DNA of 32,829 nucleotides from Promethearchaeota archaeon (lineage in GTDB: Archaea > Asgardarchaeota > Lokiarchaeia > Sigyniarchaeales > SOKP01). The translations under genes were made by a program, and so were the position numbers. This document shows positions 15,276 to 22,312 of this stretch, piece by piece; position 1 is the first letter of the stretch; the number at the start of each line of letters is the position of its first letter. The stretch spans positions 1 through 32,829 of the forward strand of contig JAHLWS010000066.1 of assembly GCA_019057795.1 (NCBI GenBank), written 5' to 3'. Below the pieces are notes generated by a model. The model was not told where the DNA came from. It did not search any database and was given only the letters and a program-made list of their open reading frames with translations.

Positions 15276-16259
15276 ATGAAGATTAAATTTCAGTTTAACG
15301 CTAGATCAAGCGGTCAAGGCGTCCCAGAAGCGTTAACCTTAGCGAAAAAATATGGTGGAGTCTTAGACAACAAATTCTACGCGATCGAATTTGACGACCC
15401 TCGTGATAAAAACCTAGGAAGATTATTTAATCTCGTCGGAAATTTGAAAGGATCCGTAATTCTTATAGACGATGGCGAGCCTGTTAACGCGGTTAAGTTT
15501 TTCTACGCGGTTAATTGTCAAGATAAGTTATTATGTAAAGGTGCGTGTAAACATCTCCAATTAGAGTATTATTCTGTTGATCAATTTGCTCTCGCTCACT
15601 CTTCTGATATCAAAGGCGAAGTTTTAAAGACTTCGGATAAGAACTTATTCCGATCCCTCTCTGATTATTTAGAACCAATTAGCGATACTGAATTTAAATT
15701 TAACAAGCAATTGTTTCTAGAACACGCAGATATAGAATTGGTCATGGAGAGGCAATTTTGCGAAAAATTTGACTTTACTAAATTCACAGATTACGTTAAC
15801 GGGCTACCTTCAGAGATAGAACTAATAAGTCCAGAGGAGCCTATAGATTCTTACGAAGAAAGATACGAAGAAGACCAAGGTATCGCGTATATTCTTCCAG
15901 AATGCGACATTGATAACAAGCTCCCGTTAGAAGCCATCCTTCGTTGTGCAAAAGCTAGCTCGCTTTTATCTCGTTTTACTAAACCAAGTAGAATAGCCGA
16001 CTCAGACGTGACGGTATATTCTTTTCCAGAGTTAAATAAGATTATATTTGTAAAGTTAATTGTCAACGAAGTCGAATCCTACTCTGACGAGACCAATGGT
16101 GATAACGAAAAAGACGGAGAAGACGGAGAAACTTTAATAATAACGGAAGAAGAAGGATTCTTCACCGTAAAAAGCGAATTATTTGAATTGTACTTTCAAA
16201 TTTACGACGAATCTAATCCTAATATTGAACAGAGTTTTAAAAAATTAAGAGAACTTTAA
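15276..16259 (+). CDS. Hypothetical protein with a cysteine cluster
   Basis: The 327-residue product starts with a beta-strand opening (MKIKFQFNARSSGQGVPEAL), contains a compact cysteine group at about residues 80-93 (NCQDKLLCKGACKHL: C81, C86, C90) that could bind a metal, an acidic strand-loop region (PSEIELISPEEP), and a strongly acidic linker near 275-290 rich in D, E and G before a final strand-helix. There is no signal peptide or membrane helix. I do not recognise the family. It follows the 180-residue gene on the same strand with 51 bases between, and is convergent with the RadA paralogue, suggesting a nucleic-acid-handling neighbourhood, which remains inference. Confidence 0.55.
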   Translation: MKIKFQFNARSSGQGVPEALTLAKKYGGVLDNKFYAIEFDDPRDKNLGRLFNLVGNLKGSVILIDDGEPVNAVKFFYAVNCQDKLLCKGACKHLQLEYYSVDQFALAHSSDIKGEVLKTSDKNLFRSLSDYLEPISDTEFKFNKQLFLEHADIELVMERQFCEKFDFTKFTDYVNGLPSEIELISPEEPIDSYEERYEEDQGIAYILPECDIDNKLPLEAILRCAKASSLLSRFTKPSRIADSDVTVYSFPELNKIIFVKLIVNEVESYSDETNGDNEKDGEDGETLIITEEEGFFTVKSELFELYFQIYDESNPNIEQSFKKLREL

Positions 16260-16324
16260 AATTAAGTTTGAAACCAACTATTTATTCTTTCAAGTAGAGA
16301 AGGGTACCTTTTTCTTTTTAAATA

Positions 16325-17131
16325 TTAGTGATAAATCCAATTATCTAAAGTCGCGTTTTTCGCGGGTTTTCTAAGCCCTCGTTTTGGTTTTAGTTGCTTC
16401 CTCTTTACTAAGCGATTCTCAGGCAAAGATGGATGTTGGATCAACTTATATTCGGTGTAGCGTTTTTTGCCTTCGATTAAAACTAACACTTGGCCAAAGT
16501 GGTAAAGAATGTTTCCGCCTACCGGCTTAAAGTCAGAATACTCGTTTTTTGGTGCCGTAATAACTATCAACGGGTCTAATTTTTCTAAAATCCTTTTAAT
16601 CCCGCTTATAGCTCTCAGTAAATTTTCGAAAGTTCGCTGGTCGTAGTTGGGCCACAACCTCGTTATTCCCGAAATAAAAACCGCACCCACTTGCTCGAGC
16701 TCGGCTACTTTGTTTTCCAACAACTCTACCATTTGCTCGTAAGTAAAAGCTCTCGAGATCAGCACGCTCTCCAAAACTTTCGTTGGAGATAAGCCTATAC
16801 TAACCGCGAGCTTGCTAACTGTATAAGGATTGAACCTGTTGTTTCCGTCTACGATCGCTACTTTTTGTTTAAAAATCCCGTACCGACTTGATTTCTCGTT
16901 GTTAGATTGAGCGACCGCTTGGCTCTTGAAAAATTGAACCGCAGTTTCAAGTAAAATTCTAGAAGTTATTTTGCGACCCCCGCACAACAAATACACGAGG
17001 TCTTTACGGAACCCCCCGTTGAGCAACGCGTCTAAAGTAGAGTCTCCGCTCGATATTACCGGTAGCTTCCCTTTCTTTTTGTGCTCTTCGAACCCCGAAT
17101 TGTACGACTTTTTGAAATTTTTAGACGCCAC
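16325..17131 (-). CDS. RecA/RadA-fold paralogue with degenerate Walker motifs
   Basis: The 268-residue product follows the layout of archaeal RadA/RadB cores. ISSGDSTLDALLNGG (26-40) matches the RadA I-x-x-G-x-x-x-L-D-x-L-L-x-G-G entry, and VAIVDGNNRFNPYTVSKLAV (91-110) matches the D-x-E-x-x-F-x-P-x-R-I region. LISRAFTYEQMVELLEN (124-140) matches the V-A-R-A-F helix. But the P-loop position reads CGGRKITSRI (50-59) instead of GxxxxGKT, and the Walker B strand is VGAVFISGITRLW (148-160) without the aspartate. It is therefore probably an ATP-independent RecA-fold accessory protein, a recombination mediator or structural paralogue. The start is GTG at 17131 with a minus-strand TTTAAAA about 20 bases upstream. 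Confidence 0.7.
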   Translation of the reverse strand: MASKNFKKSYNSGFEEHKKKGKLPVISSGDSTLDALLNGGFRKDLVYLLCGGRKITSRILLETAVQFFKSQAVAQSNNEKSSRYGIFKQKVAIVDGNNRFNPYTVSKLAVSIGLSPTKVLESVLISRAFTYEQMVELLENKVAELEQVGAVFISGITRLWPNYDQRTFENLLRAISGIKRILEKLDPLIVITAPKNEYSDFKPVGGNILYHFGQVLVLIEGKKRYTEYKLIQHPSLPENRLVKRKQLKPKRGLRKPAKNATLDNWIYH

Positions 17132-17510
17132 ATATTGAAGAAATTTTAAAGCTATAAAAAAATCGACTGACTAGCAATTTTTGATCACGACAAGATTGGA
17201 TAAGATTTTATATTTCAGTGGAATACTAGAGATTCAAAATTAAATAGTAATAAGATAGGGAAGAAATAATCGTTTTATCTCATTGGTTCTATAACAAATC
17301 ATCCAATAGTTTATTAATATTTTTTAAAACTTCTAATTTTTGAAAAGGCTCACATAAAAATATGAACAAAAACAATATTATCTACCACTTGTAAAAAAAC
17401 TAAATTGAATTAGCATGACTTTTGATGAGCTTATTAAAAATGACTATGATATGATATATTGGCATAACCCAAAGGTAATCCGACATAAAAGTAATAGTTA
17501 AAAATTCAAG
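17132..17510. other. Intergenic region with a short ORF in frame with the zinc ribbon
   Basis: A 28-residue frame (17415-17501, MTFDELIKNDYDMIYWHNP and on) ends at TAA 17499-17501 and is in the same frame as the zinc-ribbon ORF starting at 17511. Either the two were one gene broken by a nonsense change, or this is a leader peptide. Nothing else is seen in the AT-rich remainder. Confidence 0.35.
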
Positions 17511-17690
17511 GTGAGAATAATAAAAATATGTCCTAGATGTGGAAGAAAAAATTCATCTAAAGCTACCAATTGTAGACGGTGTAGAACTTCACTCAGTACC
17601 AATCCGATATTTAACGCTTATCGAACTTTCCATTCTACTTCTTCCAACAAATTGTTAAGGGCGTTTGGATACCAAAACCAAAGATTATAA
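17511..17690 (+). CDS. Small zinc-ribbon protein
   Basis: A 59-residue frame runs from GTG 17511 to TAA 17688-17690. It carries CPRC (C7, C10) and CRRC (C21, C24), a compact four-cysteine zinc ribbon, followed by a basic/aromatic tail (NAYRTFHSTSSNKLLRAFGY). It is shorter than usual gene-calling limits. The frame continues upstream through one TAA into a 28-residue ORF, so it may be the C-terminal part of a broken gene. It is followed 49 bases later by the UDG-like gene in the same direction. Confidence 0.5.
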   Translation: MRIIKICPRCGRKNSSKATNCRRCRTSLSTNPIFNAYRTFHSTSSNKLLRAFGYQNQRL

Positions 17691-17739
17691 TTAAACTCTT
17701 CTATATTAGAAAGAAGATACCGAGAGGGATAAGAATAAA

Positions 17740-18726
17740 ATGGATTTCAACAAACACATGAAGGAGTATCGTGAGTTTCTTCTCGATGTATACGATGATA
17801 TCATTGTAAATACCCTCACGACCAGAAAAGGCACTTTTTTAGAATTTAAGGACGATAAAATAGATATAAATAAATTTTTAATTGTGTACGAGAAATCTAG
17901 GTCGGTGTGTCGAGATTGCCAAAAGATCTTCAATAATTATGGAGTTGGATCACGATACCAAAGTTTAAAACTTCGGTTCGATTTTGAACAACGCCCGATG
18001 ACGTTCCCGAATTGGTTAGGTTCGCTTGATTTTAAAAGTCCCCATAGAAAAGACATCATGATAATAGGACAGGCGGCAGGTCCTGATATTCAAACCAATA
18101 TCAATATATCATACGGTTTGGGCAATCTCTCCTCGTGTATTGAACATAATGGCACAATGAATAACAAAAAAATCAATCTACTATTTAAGAATGTCGAAAA
18201 ACAGCTCAAAGATTACCCTAACTTTCTCAAACTACGAGAGAAAATTCAGAAAACACAAATTTCAGTTCGCAATAATCTATGGGAACGTCTTTATGACGTA
18301 TTCGATGACAATCTTGAAAAAGTTATGAATATGACCTACCTTACCGATTTAAGCAGATGTAACTATAAATCGACTAATATTTGGAGAGAATGTGCGATAA
18401 ATTGCCAAAAATATTTATTTCAAGAGATCAAGTTCATAAATCCGAAACTCATCATTTTCTTAGGAAGCGATGGGTATGAAAAGGTTAAGAAATCAAAAGA
18501 ATTTAAGGTAGAAGATGATAAAAAAGCAACTGAAAAATATAAGATTTCTAAAAATTTCCCCAAAATCGGCACAATTACTTCTCACAAAAGGGATTTGTAT
18601 ATCAAATTCGTGAAGATTTATCATAACCAACACTTTCATACTTCCCATAGCTGGAATGCAAGTATTCATATTTGGAAAGAATTATTCAGGAATGAGATTT
18701 ATCCTGTACTTGGATTTGCTATATAA
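17740..18726 (+). CDS. Uracil-DNA glycosylase superfamily protein, FeS type
   Basis: The 328-residue product contains the UDG motif-A region DIMIIGQAAGPD (105-116), in which GQAAG replaces the usual GEAPG; a strand INPKLIIFLGSDG (233-245), typical of motif B and its P-loop-like strand; and an H-rich segment HNQHFHTSHSW (295-305), at the place of the H-P-S motif of family 4/5 enzymes. Cysteines at 57, 60, 207 and 222 (and 218) suit the [4Fe-4S] cluster of family 4/5. The CxxC lies about 45 residues before motif A. The pattern fits base-excision repair of uracil or related lesions, but the GQAAG variant and the non-canonical second motif mean substrate and activity could differ. The ATG at 17740 has a weak purine-rich upstream region. 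Confidence 0.65.
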   Translation: MDFNKHMKEYREFLLDVYDDIIVNTLTTRKGTFLEFKDDKIDINKFLIVYEKSRSVCRDCQKIFNNYGVGSRYQSLKLRFDFEQRPMTFPNWLGSLDFKSPHRKDIMIIGQAAGPDIQTNINISYGLGNLSSCIEHNGTMNNKKINLLFKNVEKQLKDYPNFLKLREKIQKTQISVRNNLWERLYDVFDDNLEKVMNMTYLTDLSRCNYKSTNIWRECAINCQKYLFQEIKFINPKLIIFLGSDGYEKVKKSKEFKVEDDKKATEKYKISKNFPKIGTITSHKRDLYIKFVKIYHNQHFHTSHSWNASIHIWKELFRNEIYPVLGFAI

Positions 18727-18859
18727 AACATAGATCTTGTTTTGTGTACTTTCACATTATATTCAAGTCTCTCCCACAAACCTCGGTACAGACATTTACA
18801 GCAGGCAAATAGCTGCATCTTTCCAACGAAGTTTAAGAAATCACTAAAAAAACATATAA

Positions 18860-19657
18860 CTAAAACTTAAAAGTTACTTCAAAATAGATGCTATAGGTAT
18901 AATGCGAATGGCTGTTGCCTATTGTAATGAGCTTTTCATCAACCAATTTTTCCTTTACAATAGGTTTCATCGGCTTTTCCGTTCTCTCTTCGACTTTCAT
19001 AACTTCCAGCTTTTCAACAATTTCCTCCAACTCCCACTTTTCAATCTGCTCTGGATGTTTCACTCTCATGGCGAGTCTGAAAAGTTTTGCTTTCTCGGAA
19101 TATGCTCCTGAGTCAAAAAGGGTGTAGTCCAGAAACTTGGTTGGTTTCTCTTGATAGCAAGACCATACCGCCTTTTTCACGATCTCCTGATCCGTTTCTC
19201 CCAATAAATCCACAAGAGTAATTTGCTCCCTAAATGTCTCAATGGCCTCTAACGGAATGTTAAATAAATAAGGCGTGAGTGCTTTAGATCCAATGATGGT
19301 TCTCTTTTCATTTAACCCGTTATTAATCAGAGCTCTAAGGGCGTCACCCGAATTGTGCCCTTCGACCTCTCTGCCACAAAGGATGAGATACCGTATATTT
19401 GGATTTGAAGCGATATTTGCGACTATCTTCTCTATCCCAACATTTTCAGTTTGAAGGGTGCCTGCCAATGCTGCTCCTGTTTCTATAGAAACTCTCATCA
19501 AAAGTTCTACATCTTCTGGAATGCTATCTACATTAGATGGAAGCTCTTTGTATGGCGCATTGAGCAGTACAACCACCGTCACTGGAGAATAATGATTACC
19601 TATCAGATAACATCCTGGTTCTGGGGGATAATCCTTTAATAGTTCAACTTTTAGCAT
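18860..19657 (-). CDS. mtrA: MtrA-like corrinoid protein (tetrahydromethanopterin S-methyltransferase subunit A homologue)
   Basis: The 265-residue product has the MtrA signature throughout: PPEPGCYLIGNHYSPVTVV (11-29), LAGTLQTENVGIEKIVANI (64-82) and NIRYLILCGREVEGHNSGDA (87-106). H101 in the CG-x-E-V-x-G-H motif corresponds to the histidine that coordinates cobalt in methanogen MtrA. Unlike methanogen MtrA, there is no C-terminal membrane anchor: after residue 225 the tail is a charged, K/E-rich stretch ending in a weakly hydrophobic YTYSIYFEVTFKF. No mtrH or other Mtr genes are nearby, so it is presumably a soluble methyl-carrier working with a corrinoid-dependent methyltransferase. ATG 19657 has AGAGGA six bases upstream. 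It is divergent from the TusA-like gene. Confidence 0.85.
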   Translation of the reverse strand: MLKVELLKDYPPEPGCYLIGNHYSPVTVVVLLNAPYKELPSNVDSIPEDVELLMRVSIETGAALAGTLQTENVGIEKIVANIASNPNIRYLILCGREVEGHNSGDALRALINNGLNEKRTIIGSKALTPYLFNIPLEAIETFREQITLVDLLGETDQEIVKKAVWSCYQEKPTKFLDYTLFDSGAYSEKAKLFRLAMRVKHPEQIEKWELEEIVEKLEVMKVEERTEKPMKPIVKEKLVDEKLITIGNSHSHYTYSIYFEVTFKF

Positions 19658-19660
19658 ATT

Positions 19661-19670
19661 AATCCTCTTT
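19661..19670 (-). promoter_or_regulatory. Shine-Dalgarno site of mtrA
   Basis: AAAGAGGATT precedes ATG 19657 by about five bases on the minus strand. It supports this start and a leadered transcript. Confidence 0.5.
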
Positions 19671-19698
19671 TCTACATATTTTATTAATCATATGATTA

Positions 19699-19708
19699 TA
19701 TTTAAATA
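19699..19708. promoter_or_regulatory. Palindromic TATA box between mtrA and tusA-like gene
   Basis: TATTTAAATA is centred about 28 bases before ATG 19732, so the plus-strand gene is leaderless. In the other direction it lies about 46 bases from mtrA, giving a leader of about 20 bases that includes the AGAGGA site. One element may thus serve both genes. Confidence 0.5.
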
Positions 19709-19731
19709 CAATTATATTTTAAATTTTAAAT

Positions 19732-19995
19732 ATGCCAATTGAAGAAAAAGAAGACTCTGAAAAGATAGTTAGTAAAGTAATTGATACTAAGTCTGCGTGT
19801 TGCTATTATAATTTAATTACGCCCATAAATGAGGCCATTGCGACTATGAAATCTGATGAAATTTTAGAAATCATAGTTAAACCGAATTTGGAAAGAGAAT
19901 TTAATGAGTATGTCGAAGAAGAGGGATATGAAATCCTCGGGAAAATTAGAGATATGGATGAAATCCGTGTTAAAATTAATCCAAAAACCAAATAG
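19732..19995 (+). CDS. TusA/SirA-like sulfurtransferase-fold protein with unusual active-site region
   Basis: The 87-residue product has the TusA fold pattern: a KVIDTKSACC entry strand, NLITPINEAIATMKSDEILEIIV (helix then strand, 27-49), and EEEGYEILGKIRDMDEIRVKI (61-81). The CPxP motif that carries the persulfide cysteine is replaced by CCYYN (C23, C24), so one cysteine is kept but the proline helix cap is lost. TusA proteins pass sulfur to tRNA thiolation, molybdenum cofactor or other acceptors; here the sulfur partner is unknown. It is leaderless, from a palindromic TATA shared with mtrA. The pairing hints at a link between a corrinoid methyl carrier and thiol chemistry, which is inference. 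Confidence 0.65.
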   Translation: MPIEEKEDSEKIVSKVIDTKSACCYYNLITPINEAIATMKSDEILEIIVKPNLEREFNEYVEEEGYEILGKIRDMDEIRVKINPKTK

Positions 19996-20092
19996 AATAA
20001 AAGAAGTGAGAGAATTGAAGATTTACAAACATATGTTATTATTAGAAAAAAAAAAATTTAAAAATAATTAAAGAATAATAGGTGATTAGAAA

Positions 20093-20227
20093 ATGGCAAA
20101 AAAAAAAGCAGAAGGAGATCCTAAACTTGAATCCTTACAAAAGCAATATAAAGAAGAAACTGGAAAAAACGCAATTCACTGCGGTAAATTAACTAAAGGA
20201 TTCCAAGAATGGAAATCAAAGAAATAA
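20093..20227 (+). CDS. Very small lysine-rich protein
   Basis: A 44-residue frame (MAKKKAEGDPKLESLQKQYK and on, ending FQEWKSKK) starts at ATG 20093 with GGTGATT about eight bases upstream. It is highly charged with one cysteine and no membrane segment. Its LQ...K...GK...KGF.E.K spacing resembles the frameshifted ORF at 20271-20467 just downstream, so the two may be paralogues. Function unknown; the good ribosome-binding site and sensible composition are the main support. Confidence 0.5.
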   Translation: MAKKKAEGDPKLESLQKQYKEETGKNAIHCGKLTKGFQEWKSKK

Positions 20228-20270
20228 GGTTAAATTTCAACCACATTATTTTTATCAAAGTATATTTTGA

Positions 20271-20467
20271 ATACAACGAATTAGAGCGAGTAGGGAATTA
20301 GATCCATTACAACAAGAAATGAAAAAAGATTTCAAGAAGTTGTAAATGAGATTAAGCAAGGCTTTAAAGAACAAAAAGCATTTCTCAAGCCAATTCCCAA
20401 TAATGAACTAAAAGAAATACAAGAAAGGAAAACAGAAAGATTAAGAGAAATAGGATTAGAATTATAA
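20271..20467 (+). pseudogene. Frameshifted small ORF, paralogue of the lysine-rich protein
   Basis: One frame reads SRELDPLQQEMKKDFKKL then stops (near 20340). A second frame, open from 20294, continues VVNEIKQGFKEQKAFLKPIP and on, to EIGLEL, ending at TAA 20465-20467. Together they read like one protein similar to the 44-residue neighbour (LQ..x..K then G-F-K-E). Neither frame has a usable ATG near the break, so a one-base indel or programmed shift is needed. Its TAA overlaps the ATG of the next gene (TAATG), a coupling arrangement that suggests the gene was recently intact. Confidence 0.4.
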
Positions 20468-20655
20468 TGTTAGAATTTTTAGGATGCCCAATTTGTAATA
20501 GTGTTGTAAAACCAAATTACATAAAAGATAAATATGGAATAACTGAAATTAATAGCTGTTATTGTAGGCATTGTAAAAAAACATTTGAAATTAATGAACT
20601 CATTATAATAAACAAGACCAAAAAAGAATTGAAAGAGAGCAATTTAAAGATTTAA
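20467..20655 (+). CDS. Small zinc-ribbon protein
   Basis: The 62-residue product carries CPIC (C7, C10) and CRHC (C33, C36), plus C31, in a typical zinc-ribbon spacing, then a short lysine-rich tail. Its ATG overlaps the stop of the preceding frameshifted ORF (TAATG), indicating translational coupling in a small operon 20093-20655. It probably binds nucleic acid or a protein partner. It differs from the zinc ribbon at 17511. Confidence 0.6.
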   Translation: MLEFLGCPICNSVVKPNYIKDKYGITEINSCYCRHCKKTFEINELIIINKTKKELKESNLKI

Positions 20656-20661
20656 CTCGTT

Positions 20662-20826
20662 TTATTTAAAGAATCCAATAATTGGAATAAAGAAAGAAAA
20701 AAAAATAACTATTATTATCGAAATCAGAACACAGCAACACCAAAAACAGATAGACTTTCTTTTCTCTTGTTTTCTTAGTATTTCCTTTATTTCCTTAACA
20801 TTTTTATCTATTTTCTCTAAACCTTT
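20662..20826 (-). other. Open frame encoding coiled stretch plus membrane helix, no start codon
   Basis: Between two stops on the minus strand there is a 54-residue frame: IDKNVKEIKEILRKQEKRKS, then a cysteine-rich CFWCCCVL and a hydrophobic helix ending PIIGFFK. No ATG, GTG or TTG is in frame, so it may be the 3' end of a decayed tail-anchored membrane protein gene. The rest of 20827-20985 is AT-rich without a recognised element. Confidence 0.3.
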
Positions 20827-20985
20827 TTATTTTAATTCGCAAATTCTTTTAAAAAAAAAAGATTAGAAATTTAAATTTTTTAATCTGTTTATTCTAATAT
20901 GCATTGTAATTCTGGTTCTCCCACACTTCCATCTGGAAATTAATATTTTTATTGTTCTTTTCCACTAAATATATTTTATATTTCA

Positions 20986-21954
20986 TTATTGTCTTTTTTT
21001 AATTTTCTTGATTAATATAGGTGTTATAATTCCAATAATTCCCAAGAGAATTAAAGGATTGAAGCCAGGAATCTTTTCTTGTTCACCATTTCCATTTCCA
21101 TTTCCACCTTCCTCAATTGTCAAAACCTTAGAAACTTTACTCGACCATGCTCCATCATTGTCTTTAACTCTGAAATAAATTGTATGTGTTCCAATTGATA
21201 AATCACTTGCAGATTTAGTGAAATCATTAGAATTATTCAAAATTCCATCAATGCTTGAACTCCACTCGTATGCAGTTATTGTTCCATCAATATCAGTACC
21301 CGTACCTTTAAATTCAACAGTATCTACTCCTTGTTCTGCAGGACTCGGTGTAATGGAAGTAATAGTTGCTGTTGGTGCTTGATTTGGTTCATAAGTCCAT
21401 ATTAATTTTGGTCCTGGAAAAAGACTACCCATATCTCCTTCTCTTGCTCTTGCTTGAACATATCCAGTTTGTAGATAATCAGAAGCATTAAAACATATAG
21501 AAATACCATCTCCTTCTATATAATTAGTAACATCAATTGTATAAACTTTCCCTTCGGCTACCGTAAAAGTTGTAATTATTTCTCCATGTTCAGGTTTATT
21601 TAACCAATCAATTGTATATTCATCCCATGTATCATTTATCAAACTTGCAGTTACATCAAAAGTCTCTGAAACAGAATACATATCTATTGAAATCTCTGCT
21701 TTTGTCCAACCCGCTGGTTTGTCGGAAAAATTAAAATATAAATATGCTTCATTCCATCCTAAAATATAATCTCCAAATATTAACCAATCCTTTCCACCAT
21801 TATTTGAGGTTGGAGAATATGAATCCACATAACTATCTTTCTCCGCAACCGTCGATATTGTCATTGTTGATCCATTAGATACAACTGGTTGGATTAAAAA
21901 GATTGTTCCAAATATTAAAACCAAGAAAATTACGAATATTTTTTTATTTATCAT
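20986..21954 (-). CDS. Secreted surface protein: DNRLRE-like domain, PKD domain, PGF-type C-terminal anchor
   Basis: The 322-residue product has a signal peptide (MINKKIFVIFLVLIFGTIFL, cleavage near residue 26). A DNRLRE-type beta domain spans about 30-190 (AEKDSYVDSYSPTSNNGG; AYLYFNFSD; WLNKPEHGEIITTFTV; TIDVTNYIEG). A PKD/Ig-like domain spans about 195-281 (FKGTGTDIDGTITAYEWSSS, FRVKDNDGAWS). A glycine/asparagine linker follows, then IPGFNPLILLGIIGIITPIL with KKIKKRQ: a PGF motif, a membrane helix and a basic stop, as in PGF-CTERM/archaeosortase-type anchors. It is therefore displayed on the cell surface; DNRLRE domains are thought to mediate adhesion. ATG 21954 has AGAGGAATT about seven bases upstream. 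Confidence 0.7.
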   Translation of the reverse strand: MINKKIFVIFLVLIFGTIFLIQPVVSNGSTMTISTVAEKDSYVDSYSPTSNNGGKDWLIFGDYILGWNEAYLYFNFSDKPAGWTKAEISIDMYSVSETFDVTASLINDTWDEYTIDWLNKPEHGEIITTFTVAEGKVYTIDVTNYIEGDGISICFNASDYLQTGYVQARAREGDMGSLFPGPKLIWTYEPNQAPTATITSITPSPAEQGVDTVEFKGTGTDIDGTITAYEWSSSIDGILNNSNDFTKSASDLSIGTHTIYFRVKDNDGAWSSKVSKVLTIEEGGNGNGNGEQEKIPGFNPLILLGIIGIITPILIKKIKKRQ

Positions 21955-22126
21955 TTTAATTCCTCTTTTTTAGTATATCTTATTTTAATTCCTTTTATCT
22001 GAAATAGATAAAGGTTTGAAGTAATTAAAGTTATCTTATCGTTTGAGGGATTATATATAACTTCGCTTATATTTTGCCTCAATATTAATATTGTCGAAAT
22101 GTAAATTTAACCTTTGGGGTTTAACT

Positions 22127-22249
22127 TTATTTTTTCTTTTTATTTTTTAATTTTTTACAGAATTCATCTCTACATTTATGAGAGCAAAAGATATATTTCT
22201 TATAACAGAGCCCACTATTGTTATCCTTACCGCAATTCTCACAACAACA
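22127..22249 (-). pseudogene. Remnant of a cysteine-rich zinc-finger protein
   Basis: A 40-codon open frame lies between two stops and reads CCCENCGKDNNSGLC, then FCSHKCRDEFC and a lysine-rich end. The FCSHKC pattern recalls FCS/MYM-type zinc fingers. There is no start codon, and an in-frame TAG immediately precedes the first cysteine, so the N-terminus is lost. Confidence 0.35.
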
Positions 22250-22312
22250 CTATGCTCCTATTTGCTTCCGTACAATTGATAATATAGTTGCCAACGCGAA
22301 TTCTTTTCTGAA

